Source: Membranihabitans marinus (GTDB lineage: Bacteria; Bacteroidota; Bacteroidia; Chitinophagales; Saprospiraceae). From it: DNA of 64,000 bases. Positions 36,044 through 44,029 of the stretch are shown piece after piece. A program made the translations under genes and the position numbers. The notes below the pieces were generated by a model that had not been told where the DNA came from, did no database searches, and saw only the letters and a list, made by a program, of their open reading frames with translations. Location: assembly GCF_021729155.1 (NCBI RefSeq), contig NZ_JAJQYA010000010.1, positions 62,001 through 126,000 on the forward strand, in the 5' to 3' direction. Every line of letters starts with the position of its first letter. Position 1 is the first letter of the stretch.

Positions 36044-36880
36044 CTAATCGCGAAATAACTCGAGTGCATTAAAGACAATGTCCTTGCGTATTTGTGCAAA
36101 ATCATCCATATTGAATGTAGGTTTTGGTTCCACATTGGCAGCAAAAAATAAGACTTCCGCATTAGAGATTTGATAGCCTACAAACCAGCCATTGTCCACA
36201 GAATCATTGCTAGACCAACCTGTTTTGCCGAATAAGGTTCCATTATGGTGGCCTTCTATGACCATCATACTGTCGACCATGTCGAGGCTGCGCTTGGAGA
36301 TCGGGAGATTGTTTTCGTATAATTTTTTCAAAAACGATATCTGTTCCATTGGACTAATTCGCGATTTACCTGTCAACCAAAAAAGGTTGATATTACTGGA
36401 GTCGATATCCATATGACCATATTGAAGTTGGTCGACATAGGTCTGCATTCGAGTTACACCTACCTTCCTTGCAATATCTTGGTAGCAGGGCACACAGGAA
36501 AGTCGAAAAGCATCGCGTAAAATTAAATCTTGTTCCCATGATTTTAAGAATTTTGGTTGCCCATCCCATTTAAACAATGTAGAATCACTCGCTGCTACAC
36601 CGGTTTCTAGGGCAATTAAACTGTTGGGAATTTTGAATGTGGATGCCGGTAATTGACCCTTATTCGCCCAGTCGTAATCATTGGAGAAATATTGGTTGTT
36701 TTGTAAATCATAGACAAGGATGCAGCCCTTTACACCAGCAGAATCTATAATGTTTTGAAAAGCGGGGAGGTTGTGGTAGTTTCCCTCATGAGAAGAGTTT
36801 GGTGACTGTGAAGTTGAAGATTGACAGGATAAGTGCCAACATCCAAGAATTAGAAATAATGTAATATTCAAAGTTTTCAT
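36044..36880 (-). CDS. Class D (OXA-type) beta-lactamase, lipoprotein form
   Basis: Serine beta-lactamase that would hydrolyse beta-lactam antibiotics in the periplasm. The 278-residue product has a lipoprotein-like signal (Cys 19 in HLSC) and the class D motifs in order: STFK at 80-83 (active Ser and carbamylatable Lys), SCV at 128-130 for SxV, YGH at 154-156 where the family usually has YGN, FWL at 167-169, and KTG at 219-221 (FGKTGWSS). Length and spacing are normal. The Asn to His change in the third motif is unusual. The gene stands alone, flanked by dispersed repeats on both sides, with no visible BlaR/BlaI regulator, so it is probably constitutively expressed. A silent or low-activity chromosomal relative of OXA enzymes is possible. 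Confidence 0.9.
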   Translation of the reverse strand: MKTLNITLFLILGCWHLSCQSSTSQSPNSSHEGNYHNLPAFQNIIDSAGVKGCILVYDLQNNQYFSNDYDWANKGQLPASTFKIPNSLIALETGVAASDSTLFKWDGQPKFLKSWEQDLILRDAFRLSCVPCYQDIARKVGVTRMQTYVDQLQYGHMDIDSSNINLFWLTGKSRISPMEQISFLKKLYENNLPISKRSLDMVDSMMVIEGHHNGTLFGKTGWSSNDSVDNGWFVGYQISNAEVLFFAANVEPKPTFNMDDFAQIRKDIVFNALELFRD

Positions 36881-36971
36881 AAGGGGGATTTTTTACTTTA
36901 CTCAATAAAGTTAATCTAATTTTATAGGACTGAGCATAGATGTACTTTGGGCAACTTCATTTGGTCATCTT

Positions 36972-37007
36972 GAAATCTTTTCCGTCATGACTAAATGTAA
37001 TTCGTAT
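36972..37007. repeat. Repeat family B, partial copy (left of nested region)
   Basis: Reads gaaatcttttccgtcatgac followed by taaatgtaattcgtat. On the minus strand it matches the end of the 161-bp element (atacgaattacattt ... gacggaaaagatttc). It abuts the first 93-bp direct repeat. Confidence 0.6.
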
Positions 37008-37097
37008 TAAAAGATTAGAATATGTGCCAGGAATTCTCCCGATGCTATTATGTCGTCCACTTCGACTCAGCTCAGTGCGCTGCTTTCAGGACTTTTC
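37005..37097. repeat. 93-bp direct repeat, copy 1
   Basis: Matches 37363-37455 at 87 of 93 positions without gaps (my count). The shared core includes caggaattctcccgatgcta and ttcgactcagctcagtgcgc. Confidence 0.8.
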
Positions 37098-37362
37098 ATT
37101 GAACATAAACATGTCTTTAACAAGTATTTATCCCATTTAAATGATTAAACAGATCATCATTTCGATGCTCATGGATTTGTCACACTTTTTGCCCAGATTA
37201 TCCAAATATATAATTGTAGAAAATTAAAAATTATGATCTTTTCGTGTTGCGCGATAATTGCTGCAAAAAGTCCGCCAAATGAATGTTGGTTAACTTTATG
37301 GAATCTCGTCATGCCACAGTGGGCATGACTAGTATTTATGAAAACTGACGGTATGATTTTGA

Positions 37363-37455
37363 TATTAAAAGATAAGAATATGTGTCAGGAATTCTCCCGA
37401 TGCTATCATGTCGTCCATTTCGACTCAGCTCAGTGCGCCGCTTTTAGGACTTTTC
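37363..37455. repeat. 93-bp direct repeat, copy 2
   Basis: Second copy of the repeat at 37005-37097, same strand, 358 bp further on. Five of the six differences are transitions, so the copies share recent ancestry but are not fresh duplicates. Confidence 0.8.
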
Positions 37456-37483
37456 TTTAAACAAGAAGGTAGGTTCAATACTT

Positions 37484-37518
37484 ATACAAATTACATTCTT
37501 AATTGACGGCAATCTTTT
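37484..37518. repeat. Repeat family B, partial copy (right of nested region)
   Basis: Reads atacaaattacattcttaat then tgacggcaatctttt, matching the end of the 161-bp element in the orientation opposite to the copy at 36972-37007. Confidence 0.55.
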
Positions 37519-37547
37519 AACTTATAATAGTGATGCCTACTTTTTTA

Positions 37548-37886
37548 TTACAATTTTTCGACGTATATCCATCCTTTTCTGCCAGAAACAAACTCTACTT
37601 CAATTCGCTGATAATCCTCTACTTCGTATTCATCAGCCTGGGCCAATTCTTCATCAGAAATCTCAAATAGCATGCCTTTCACTTGGTCTTCGGCTTGGCC
37701 AGTTGCTTTGGCAATGGGATGATATTCTTGATCACTTCGCTTTAATACCTTGTCATCGGTAATCTTTAAGGACTCCAATCGATACCCGGGCAATATTTCT
37801 GGACTGCCTTGTAATAGTCTACCGAAGGTTTCAATTTGCACCTTGTCAATTTGTAAAGTGCCATATGAAAATAAATATTGACTCAT
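37548..37886 (-). CDS. Gamma-glutamylcyclotransferase-like (AIG2/GGCT) protein
   Basis: The 112-residue protein starts with FSYGTLQ, the glycine-rich substrate loop of the GGCT fold, and has a conserved acidic residue in the YEVEDYQRIEVEF region. Members cyclise gamma-glutamyl groups or gamma-glutamylamines to 5-oxoproline, though many bacterial members are uncharacterised. It is last in a minus-strand run with the methyltransferase and SDR genes, 20 bp after the methyltransferase stop, so these are probably co-transcribed. Confidence 0.85.
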   Translation of the reverse strand: MSQYLFSYGTLQIDKVQIETFGRLLQGSPEILPGYRLESLKITDDKVLKRSDQEYHPIAKATGQAEDQVKGMLFEISDEELAQADEYEVEDYQRIEVEFVSGRKGWIYVEKL

Positions 37887-37906
37887 CTTTGTTGTCTTTA
37901 TTTTGA

Positions 37907-38644
37907 TTAATGATTTGGACTTTGAGATTTAGGTCTTTTCAAAACTAAGTACTTGTTGTAGTTTAGTTCTGCGCGAAGTTTTAAATCCTCTTCGCCAAAA
38001 AGTTGATTCCAATGATACTGAAACTCCCCTGATTTTGGATATTTTTGGTTGATGGCGGATGCGATGGGCTTTTCTGCAAATAAAACGTGAATAATCTCAC
38101 TGGGACTACAAATAAAGGAGGTGGGGGAAACATAGGTTTCTCTTAAATGTAAAAACGAAGCCTGCAGGTCAGAAAAATCAGTGTCGTGTTCGTAATTAGA
38201 TTCAGGAAGTATAAGATTTAGCTTCGAAAGTATTGGACTTAAATCCAATTGAAAATCATAGACCAAAATGATAGCTTCTTCTTTGGAAATTCGCATAACC
38301 TCATTTAGTAAGGCTTGAGATTTGGCATAAAAAAGGGAGCCGGCAAAGGTAATTAAATCATAATGGCTACTGGGCAGAGGATATTGAGTAAGAGAACCAC
38401 AGATATATTGGATGTTTTTATGTGTTTTTGCCTTTTCCAACATGGCTGCACTGATTTCCAATCCGGTAATATTGCGCCCATATTCGAGCAATGCCACACT
38501 TGAATGACCAACACCGCAACCTACGTCGAGGACTTGGTCGAAGATCTTACTTTTCCTAAATACACTTTTTAAAATATTTTGATGCAATGAAGGCCGATAG
38601 GCTTGGTAATGCTTAGCTGTAGAGGTATTGTATAAGTCATTCAT
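37907..38644 (-). CDS. Class I SAM-dependent methyltransferase
   Basis: The 245-residue soluble protein has the SAM-binding motif I VLDVGCGVGHSS (near residue 39), an acidic end of strand 2 (ITGLEISAAMLEKA), and the later motif YDLITFAGSLFYAK. This is the Methyltransf_11/25 pattern. The acceptor substrate cannot be predicted. It lies between the SDR (18 bp upstream) and GGCT-like genes in what looks like a three-gene operon. Confidence 0.88.
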   Translation of the reverse strand: MNDLYNTSTAKHYQAYRPSLHQNILKSVFRKSKIFDQVLDVGCGVGHSSVALLEYGRNITGLEISAAMLEKAKTHKNIQYICGSLTQYPLPSSHYDLITFAGSLFYAKSQALLNEVMRISKEEAIILVYDFQLDLSPILSKLNLILPESNYEHDTDFSDLQASFLHLRETYVSPTSFICSPSEIIHVLFAEKPIASAINQKYPKSGEFQYHWNQLFGEEDLKLRAELNYNKYLVLKRPKSQSPNH

Positions 38645-38662
38645 GATATGAATATCTAGGAT

Positions 38663-39526
38663 TTAGGACAAAAATCTTTTTTGAACCATGGCGTTCAGTT
38701 TCAATCCATCCGGATCTCCTATCGTTTTAAGTTTGGTGAATTCTTCTGCCCATTCAGAGGTTCGGATTCTCAGTGGAGGACGATGGCTTTGCACCACTTT
38801 GACAATGACTTGGGCCACTTCCTCAGCGGTCTGAAATGTGGATGTATTGGGATCGGACGAGCGTTTCTTAATGCCGGCCATGTATTTGTCCATAATGGCT
38901 TGATAGGCCGGTAAAGTCATCTGACCATCGGTCATGGTTTTGGCCATGGTTGATTCTAAGAAGGAAGAGTAAATTCCACCCGGTTCTATAAGAGTAAAAT
39001 GAATACCAAATGCGGAAGAAATATAGGACGCTTGTGCTTCGGTATATCCTTCGAGGGCAAATTTGGCTGCGCAATACAACTCATTAAAGGGTTGGCCTAC
39101 TAGACCTCCGACCGATGAAATATTGATAATATGACCAGACATTTGAGTCCTCATAATGGGTAATACGGCCTTACTGCATCGAACCACACCTAGAAAATTG
39201 ACATCGATCAACCATTGAACCTCGGCTTCTGTAGCCTGTTCTGTGGTTTTGGCCATTCCAGCGCCGGCATTGTTGATCCATAAATCGATACGACCTTCGG
39301 TTTTCATTATTTCTTCTACACAAGATTCAATGGAATCGGTATGCAGTACATCAAGGACTAGGACATGAATATTTAGATTTTTTTCTTTGGCCAAGCTTAG
39401 GAGGGCTTCACTTTTATTGGTATCCCTCATGGTAGCGTATACTTTATATCCGATTTCGGCCAATGCTATTGAAGTATATAGGCCCAAGCCCGTAGATGTT
39501 CCTGTAATGACAGCTATTTTACTCAT
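38663..39526 (-). CDS. Short-chain dehydrogenase/reductase (SDR)
   Basis: The 287-residue NAD(P)-dependent oxidoreductase has the cofactor motif TGTSTGLGLYTS near residue 8, the NNAG motif (WINNAGAG), a catalytic Ser in INISSVGG and the catalytic pair in YCAAKFALEG (YxxxK). It is of the classical type. The substrate is unknown. It is first in the SDR-methyltransferase-GGCT run. Confidence 0.92.
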   Translation of the reverse strand: MSKIAVITGTSTGLGLYTSIALAEIGYKVYATMRDTNKSEALLSLAKEKNLNIHVLVLDVLHTDSIESCVEEIMKTEGRIDLWINNAGAGMAKTTEQATEAEVQWLIDVNFLGVVRCSKAVLPIMRTQMSGHIINISSVGGLVGQPFNELYCAAKFALEGYTEAQASYISSAFGIHFTLIEPGGIYSSFLESTMAKTMTDGQMTLPAYQAIMDKYMAGIKKRSSDPNTSTFQTAEEVAQVIVKVVQSHRPPLRIRTSEWAEEFTKLKTIGDPDGLKLNAMVQKRFLS

Positions 39527-39912
39527 CTCTTTGATTTATAGATTCTCAATCGTATAGAAATAGAGACTAAAGGTAAATTTTTTATTTTTTATATGAAATT
39601 GAAGAATTAAATAGTCCACGAACTCAAAATGGCTTCGATATTGTGGGGGAAATAGATACCTTTCATTGTAATTTTCAACAAGTTTATTGTTGGGAGAACT
39701 ACAGTATGGTTATCTCTACAATGTGATTTTTTGGTAATTTTCGGATCTGGCAATGGCACCTGACGATTAGTGCTAGTTAATTCCAGTTTTCTAAAAAGTA
39801 TTTTCCATTAAAATGAAATAGTTTTTACATAAAAATACAAGCCTGTGCAATCCTTTAAGGGGTATAAAAATGTTACTCTTTGTTGAACTGTCCTATGAGG
39901 TGGGCAGAAGGG
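39527..39912. other. Intergenic stretch, 386 bp
   Basis: No gene or clear signal seen. It should carry the promoter of the SDR operon and the 3' end of the AlkB transcript. Confidence 0.35.
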
Positions 39913-40530
39913 TTAATATTGTTGATTTTCGATGGTTCTAAAGGTGAGATTGATTCTCGCCGTAAGTACTTTTTTACTCGGTGGCAATCGATGCAGCCAG
40001 TGTCGTTGCGTACTTCCCTGCATAATAAGTAATCCACCGCGTTGGAGGATAAGGGAAATGACTTCTTTAGTAGTTTTATGTTTAAAAGAAAACTTCCTTT
40101 CCGCCCCAAAACTAAGAGAAGCTATGGCTCCATCTTTTTTCAATGCTTCCTCTCCATCGCTGTGCCAGCCCATGGTTTCTTGACCGTTGTGGTATAAGTT
40201 GAGCAAACAGGAATTATAACTTTGTCCACTAATCATTTCTACTTTTTTCTTCAATTCCAAAAGTGTATCCGACCACGGTAGGGCAATTTTGGAGGTGTTA
40301 GAATATCGATATAAATATTTTTGATCACCGTACCAAGCGATTTTGCGTTTGGTCACAATGTGTTTGCCAAACATGTAAGCCTCGTCATTTTTCCATTCCA
40401 CTTCCTCGAGTAAAGTATGGTAATAACCTTGGGCGGTATTCGTGTCGAATATCGGGCCATAATAATACACTTCTCCATCTCGAGGTAGGAGGTTGCTGTT
40501 GTTGTTGTGGAAGAGAAGTCCTGTCGTCAT
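39913..40530 (-). CDS. alkB: Alpha-ketoglutarate-dependent dioxygenase AlkB
   Basis: Repairs alkylated bases in DNA or RNA by oxidative demethylation using Fe(II) and 2-oxoglutarate. The ATG at 40530 gives 205 residues. The iron ligands appear as HSD in MGWHSDGEEALKKDG and as the downstream His in QRHWLHRLPPS; the 2-oxoglutarate-binding Arg lies in ARINLTFR. The nucleotide-flipping region YLYRYSNTSKIALPW is like that of the AlkB homologues related to human ABH2/3. A TTG 30 bp upstream is an alternative start. It is transcribed alone. Confidence 0.92.
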   Translation of the reverse strand: MTTGLLFHNNNSNLLPRDGEVYYYGPIFDTNTAQGYYHTLLEEVEWKNDEAYMFGKHIVTKRKIAWYGDQKYLYRYSNTSKIALPWSDTLLELKKKVEMISGQSYNSCLLNLYHNGQETMGWHSDGEEALKKDGAIASLSFGAERKFSFKHKTTKEVISLILQRGGLLIMQGSTQRHWLHRLPPSKKVLTARINLTFRTIENQQY

Positions 40531-40587
40531 AGAGCGAAAGCCATTGGTTGTAAAAAACAACGATTTTATAATGGTTTGGTTTATACT

Positions 40588-40619
40588 AAATGAATTTACA
40601 AATGAATTTACAAATGAAT
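40588..40619. repeat. 12-bp tandem repeat, about 2.7 copies
   Basis: The unit aaatgaatttac occurs twice in perfect tandem (40588-40611), followed by a partial third unit (aaatgaat). It lies upstream of the AlkB gene, so it could affect promoter spacing if the copy number varies. Confidence 0.65.
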
Positions 40620-40738
40620 ATTCTGGATCGTATTATTCTATGAGATGACCTCCCTTCCAAATTTCAAAAATGGAATGTTAAGTTGAAAAACTCTAACTCT
40701 TAAGATACATTTTTATTAAATGATAACTACTAATTCGC

Positions 40739-41740
40739 TTATCGCTGATAATATGCAATACCAAATGGATTGTTTTGTACGGTGAGGGTTTTGGATAATG
40801 TTGGCGTTCCATCCGATATATTATAGACAGTTACTTGATTGGCAGAACCTCCTGAATGGGTTATAAAGGCTTTCGAACCCGCTTTATTTAGAGTAATGTT
40901 GTGAGGAACAGATATATCACTGCCCAAGGCAGATCCCTTGATCGTGTTGTCTGCAGTTTGAAATGAGAAGATTTGGCTACCTGGTAGGTTAGTAATAAAT
41001 AAATATTTATTATCTGGTGAAGGATATATGCCGTGTGAACCCGCCATTGAAACACTGTCAATTGTGGACAAATCGTTTTCATCCAACACAAATAATGTGC
41101 CCGATTGATTGGGTACATATAGGCGATTGTTACTCGGGAGGTGATACAGATGGGGGTCATCTCCTACAGCCTTTGAAGCTAGTTTCTCGAAAGAACTCGT
41201 CGAAAAAGCATAGACGCTATCACGAACGTTCTCATCTCCAATTAGTACTGTAACATAGGCTTTTGTACCAGAATTGGTTAGAAATACATCGTGTGGTTTG
41301 ACCCCAATATTTATGGTGTTTGTCACAGTATGATTGGTTAAATTAATGACAGATATGGTGTTATCAATATCGTTATTCACCCACAATTGTTTACCTTGAC
41401 CATCGGCCCACATGTGAAAAACTCCTTCTCCCACTGGTATGGATGTTTCTAATTCTCGACTATCTGGATTGATTACATGTACTTGTTTCTGCGCCCTGTC
41501 CCCTACATATATTCTATCTTTTGCCGATACAAATACAACATACATTGGTTCAGAACCACTGATGGTTAAAGTTTCTATTACTTCATCTGTTTCTGCATTG
41601 ATAAAACTGATTGAACCGCTTGATCGATTGGCCACAACTACTACTTCTTCAATATTCGCTTGTGTTTTGTCGTCATCTTTGTCACAGGACAATAGGGAAA
41701 AGGATAAAGCCAATAAACTAAATAAAAATAATTTGTTCAT
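40739..41740 (-). CDS. YncE/YVTN-type beta-propeller lipoprotein
   Basis: The 333-residue lipoprotein (lipobox SLLSC) is built of about seven propeller blades of the YVTN/lactonase-like kind. Repeated motifs include GSISFINAETDEVIETLTIS, KQVHVINPDSRELETSIPVG, NTISVINLTNHTVTNTINIG and KPHDVFLTNSGTKAYVT. Family members such as E. coli YncE are periplasmic or exported and lack a firmly known reaction. There is no haem motif and no active-site residue that would suggest catalysis. It is a single gene. Confidence 0.82.
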   Translation of the reverse strand: MNKLFLFSLLALSFSLLSCDKDDDKTQANIEEVVVVANRSSGSISFINAETDEVIETLTISGSEPMYVVFVSAKDRIYVGDRAQKQVHVINPDSRELETSIPVGEGVFHMWADGQGKQLWVNNDIDNTISVINLTNHTVTNTINIGVKPHDVFLTNSGTKAYVTVLIGDENVRDSVYAFSTSSFEKLASKAVGDDPHLYHLPSNNRLYVPNQSGTLFVLDENDLSTIDSVSMAGSHGIYPSPDNKYLFITNLPGSQIFSFQTADNTIKGSALGSDISVPHNITLNKAGSKAFITHSGGSANQVTVYNISDGTPTLSKTLTVQNNPFGIAYYQR

Positions 41741-41899
41741 AACATAGGTTTTTTCAGTATAACCTTCACAAATTACTGTGGGGTATACCGTTAATTAATA
41801 ATATACTGTTTGCCGTAATTGAATTGCAAAATGTTGCTTTGGGGGAAGAGAATTGAGAAAGGTGACAATCTATATCACTGAAAAAACTTAAGATTGACG

Positions 41900-41934
41900 C
41901 GAAAAACGATGATAATACATCTCATCGTTTTTCG
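41900..41934. other. Perfect 13-bp inverted repeat (hairpin)
   Basis: cgaaaaacgatga (41900-41912) and tcatcgtttttcg (41922-41934) are exact reverse complements with a 9-bp loop. It lies 160 bp upstream of the YncE-like gene and about 470 bp past the stop of the PPC lipoprotein gene. It may be a terminator or a regulator-binding palindrome. Confidence 0.6.
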
Positions 41935-42201
41935 ATAATATGATATTTAAGCCTTAATAGCGTAGAGTGATATAAACACTTGTTCTATAAAATGCACAAT
42001 TATCGTAAAGTATTGCATTAAAAATAGAATTTTATTTTCCTACAATAATGCACATTAGTACGTTTAAAGATTGGCAATTATTGTCATAAAGATGACATTT
42101 TAAAATTTATTTTATAAAATAGGAGGATTTTTGATCAAAATATTTACAAATAATAGTTTTTTTTTAAGGGCTGTAGGGTGTTTATGTTCAATACTTATGA
42201 T

Positions 42202-42235
42202 TTATACCAAATCAATAAACAATTGTCGGTTGTAT
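42202..42235. repeat. Dispersed repeat family A, copy 3
   Basis: Contains TTATACCAAAT, eight variable bases, AATTGT, then a GTTGTATTTAG tail similar to the GTTATATTTCG tail of the copy at 27291. Confidence 0.5.
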
Positions 42236-42283
42236 TTAGATTTATTGTAGAGGCATGGCCGAACGATGTACAAAGAATCCAAT

Positions 42284-42309
42284 CGACATTATAATAATGT
42301 AATTTGTAT
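42284..42309. repeat. Repeat family B, partial copy
   Basis: Reads cgacattataataatgtaat followed by ttgtat; its right part matches the terminal repeat aatgtaattcgtat of the 161-bp element with one change. Confidence 0.45.
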
Positions 42310-42404
42310 TGGGAGGAAAGAAAAGCTTTATCAATTGGCGATGATTGACCTTTGCCTGTAATTCATTCGGGAATAACCGTAGTTTTTATACTTACCTTAT
42401 ATTA

Positions 42405-43694
42405 TTATGGAATAAAATTGATGACCTCATGGGAATGATGCCAAAAATTTGATTTCATTTTCCCCATTTCCTCAGAGGTACTTACTTCCAAACAAATGTC
42501 GTCAATAAAATATCCTTCGTTCTTTTTGGTGACAAAGAAATTGAGACCGTAAAAGGCGAGCAAAGAAGTCGTATCGCCAATTAATGAAGCACAGGCCGAT
42601 AATTGAGCATGAATATCATCTCCCATAGATACAAGGATGACATCATTATCTAAGTCTATGAGGAATTCAACAGGGATCCAGGAATTTTTAGGCAAAAGAT
42701 TAGGAGCCATTAATGTAAACCCATTTTGACGGAATGTGGTTAACCCTTTATGATCAAAGGCAATTTCAAAACCTTGATCACTGGTCTTTCTTCCCGTATT
42801 GGTCCTTTTTTCTGATCTAAAACGACCCGCTTTTCCCTCGGGAATATAGAGGTTGAAATCCAATTTCAACTTTCCTGAAACCATAGGGTGTTGGAATAAT
42901 TTTTTCACTACATCTTGATAACCGAAGTCGTTGAAGTCAAATTTTACTGATTTATTTTCTTCGTTATTTTCTTCAGATACAATTCCTCCATCAACACCGA
43001 TATCATCCCATAGATGCCATGTGGTGGATTGTCTGTTTATTCCACCATCTGAAGCAATGCGTGTAGATAAATGGTTGTAGTTTTCGCAAGCTACATAGGG
43101 TCTATCTTTTTTACTTTTACTAAATTTTAAATGGTAGGAACTGGTTTTGCGATAGGGTTTTACAATGAGAAAATAATCACCAGCATTGGCATATACTTCT
43201 AAGAATTCTCTATCATCGCTATTGCTGGTACTATAACTGAGTAAATTCCCGAGGGCTTTTTGACCTTTGTCATTTACCTTCATTTTTGTGATAAACAAAT
43301 CATGGTCAGTCTTAAGTTGAGAGAGATTGATTTGAATATAACTACTTTGGGTTAGTGAAAAATGATATACTTCTCTGTCACCTTCTAAAGTGTAAGGCTC
43401 TGTTTGAGTTACATCTTTCCACATCGTTTGATGTTTTATAGTGATCTGGTTCAAATTGGGAATTTCTTCTCCAGTATTTACTATCTTTTTGATCGTATCT
43501 AAGTCTACATAATGGTCGATTATAATATCTTTTCCGTAGTGATAATAATTAAATTTTAAATCTTTTTTGACAGTTTTGTAAAATGTATAATCTTTTTCAT
43601 TCAAAGGGGTGTTGCTTTTAAAAATTTCCTCTGTATCACAGGATGTCAACAAAAATAGGAGATAGATTAATGAGGTGAAACTGCCGGTTTTCAT
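42405..43694 (-). CDS. Hypothetical lipoprotein with PPC-like domain
   Basis: The 429-residue lipoprotein (lipobox LLTSC) has a central beta-rich segment (about residues 105-200) resembling a bacterial pre-peptidase C-terminal (PPC) domain: VYHFSLTQSSYIQINLSQL, DHDLFITKMKVND and YANAGDYFLIVKPY. The C-terminal part (about 225-410) looks like a jellyroll (FEIAFDHKGLTTFRQNG, WIPVEFLIDLDNDVILVSMG). No catalytic motif was found. It is transcribed alone, between gdhA and the repeat-rich region, and is probably a surface or periplasmic binding protein. Confidence 0.6.
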   Translation of the reverse strand: MKTGSFTSLIYLLFLLTSCDTEEIFKSNTPLNEKDYTFYKTVKKDLKFNYYHYGKDIIIDHYVDLDTIKKIVNTGEEIPNLNQITIKHQTMWKDVTQTEPYTLEGDREVYHFSLTQSSYIQINLSQLKTDHDLFITKMKVNDKGQKALGNLLSYSTSNSDDREFLEVYANAGDYFLIVKPYRKTSSYHLKFSKSKKDRPYVACENYNHLSTRIASDGGINRQSTTWHLWDDIGVDGGIVSEENNEENKSVKFDFNDFGYQDVVKKLFQHPMVSGKLKLDFNLYIPEGKAGRFRSEKRTNTGRKTSDQGFEIAFDHKGLTTFRQNGFTLMAPNLLPKNSWIPVEFLIDLDNDVILVSMGDDIHAQLSACASLIGDTTSLLAFYGLNFFVTKKNEGYFIDDICLEVSTSEEMGKMKSNFWHHSHEVINFIP

Positions 43695-43943
43695 AATTCT
43701 ATAGTTTAGATTATTAAATCAACAGTAAGTGTGTTTATTCATTAAAAGTAACCCTATTGAAATGGATTAATTATAATTGTTTAATTATGTTGTTGAATGT
43801 ATATAATTTGTGTTAGATGTGGTTTCTCGGACTCAGTTCGTTGTTTGCCCTGATTCTTTAATTTCTGAATTTTGTTTAAATAATTTTGCAACTTGAAATC
43901 TATTTCTATCCGCAGCCTCATGTGGTTGAGAGGAAAATAAAAA
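43695..43943. other. Intergenic region between gdhA terminator and lipoprotein gene
   Basis: About 250 bp, AT-rich; it should contain the promoter of the PPC-lipoprotein gene. No motif assigned. Confidence 0.3.
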
Positions 43944-44013
43944 GAGGCTTTTCTGTTAATTATAGTACAGATTATATTATATAATCACTGTCTTATTAAA
44001 CAGCGAAAGCCTC
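43944..44013 (-). terminator. Rho-independent terminator of gdhA
   Basis: On the minus strand gaggctttcgctgtt pairs with aacagaaaagcctc, leaving a small internal bulge, and is followed by a T-rich run (43934-43943 as A on the + strand). It starts 17 bp after the gdhA stop codon. Confidence 0.75.
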
Positions 44014-44029
44014 CATCTATTGTCAGTAA

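Larger units (their letters stand above)
36881..37547. other. Repeat-rich gene-free region
   Basis: About 670 bp without a gene, composed of two partial family-B ends that face each other, two copies of a 93-bp direct repeat and a short hairpin (gtcatgcc 37308-37315 / ggcatgac 37322-37329). The layout suggests nested or rearranged non-autonomous repeats. Confidence 0.6.
41741..42404. other. Gene-free region with hairpin and repeats, 664 bp
   Basis: Contains the 13-bp-stem hairpin (41900-41934), repeat family A copy 3 (42202-42235) and a partial family B end (42284-42309). No coding frame of useful length was found. Confidence 0.5.

Noticed and set aside
37005-37455. Two spaced direct repeats as a CRISPR array
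   Set aside because: Only two copies of 93 bp, 358 bp apart, with no regular spacers and no cas genes.
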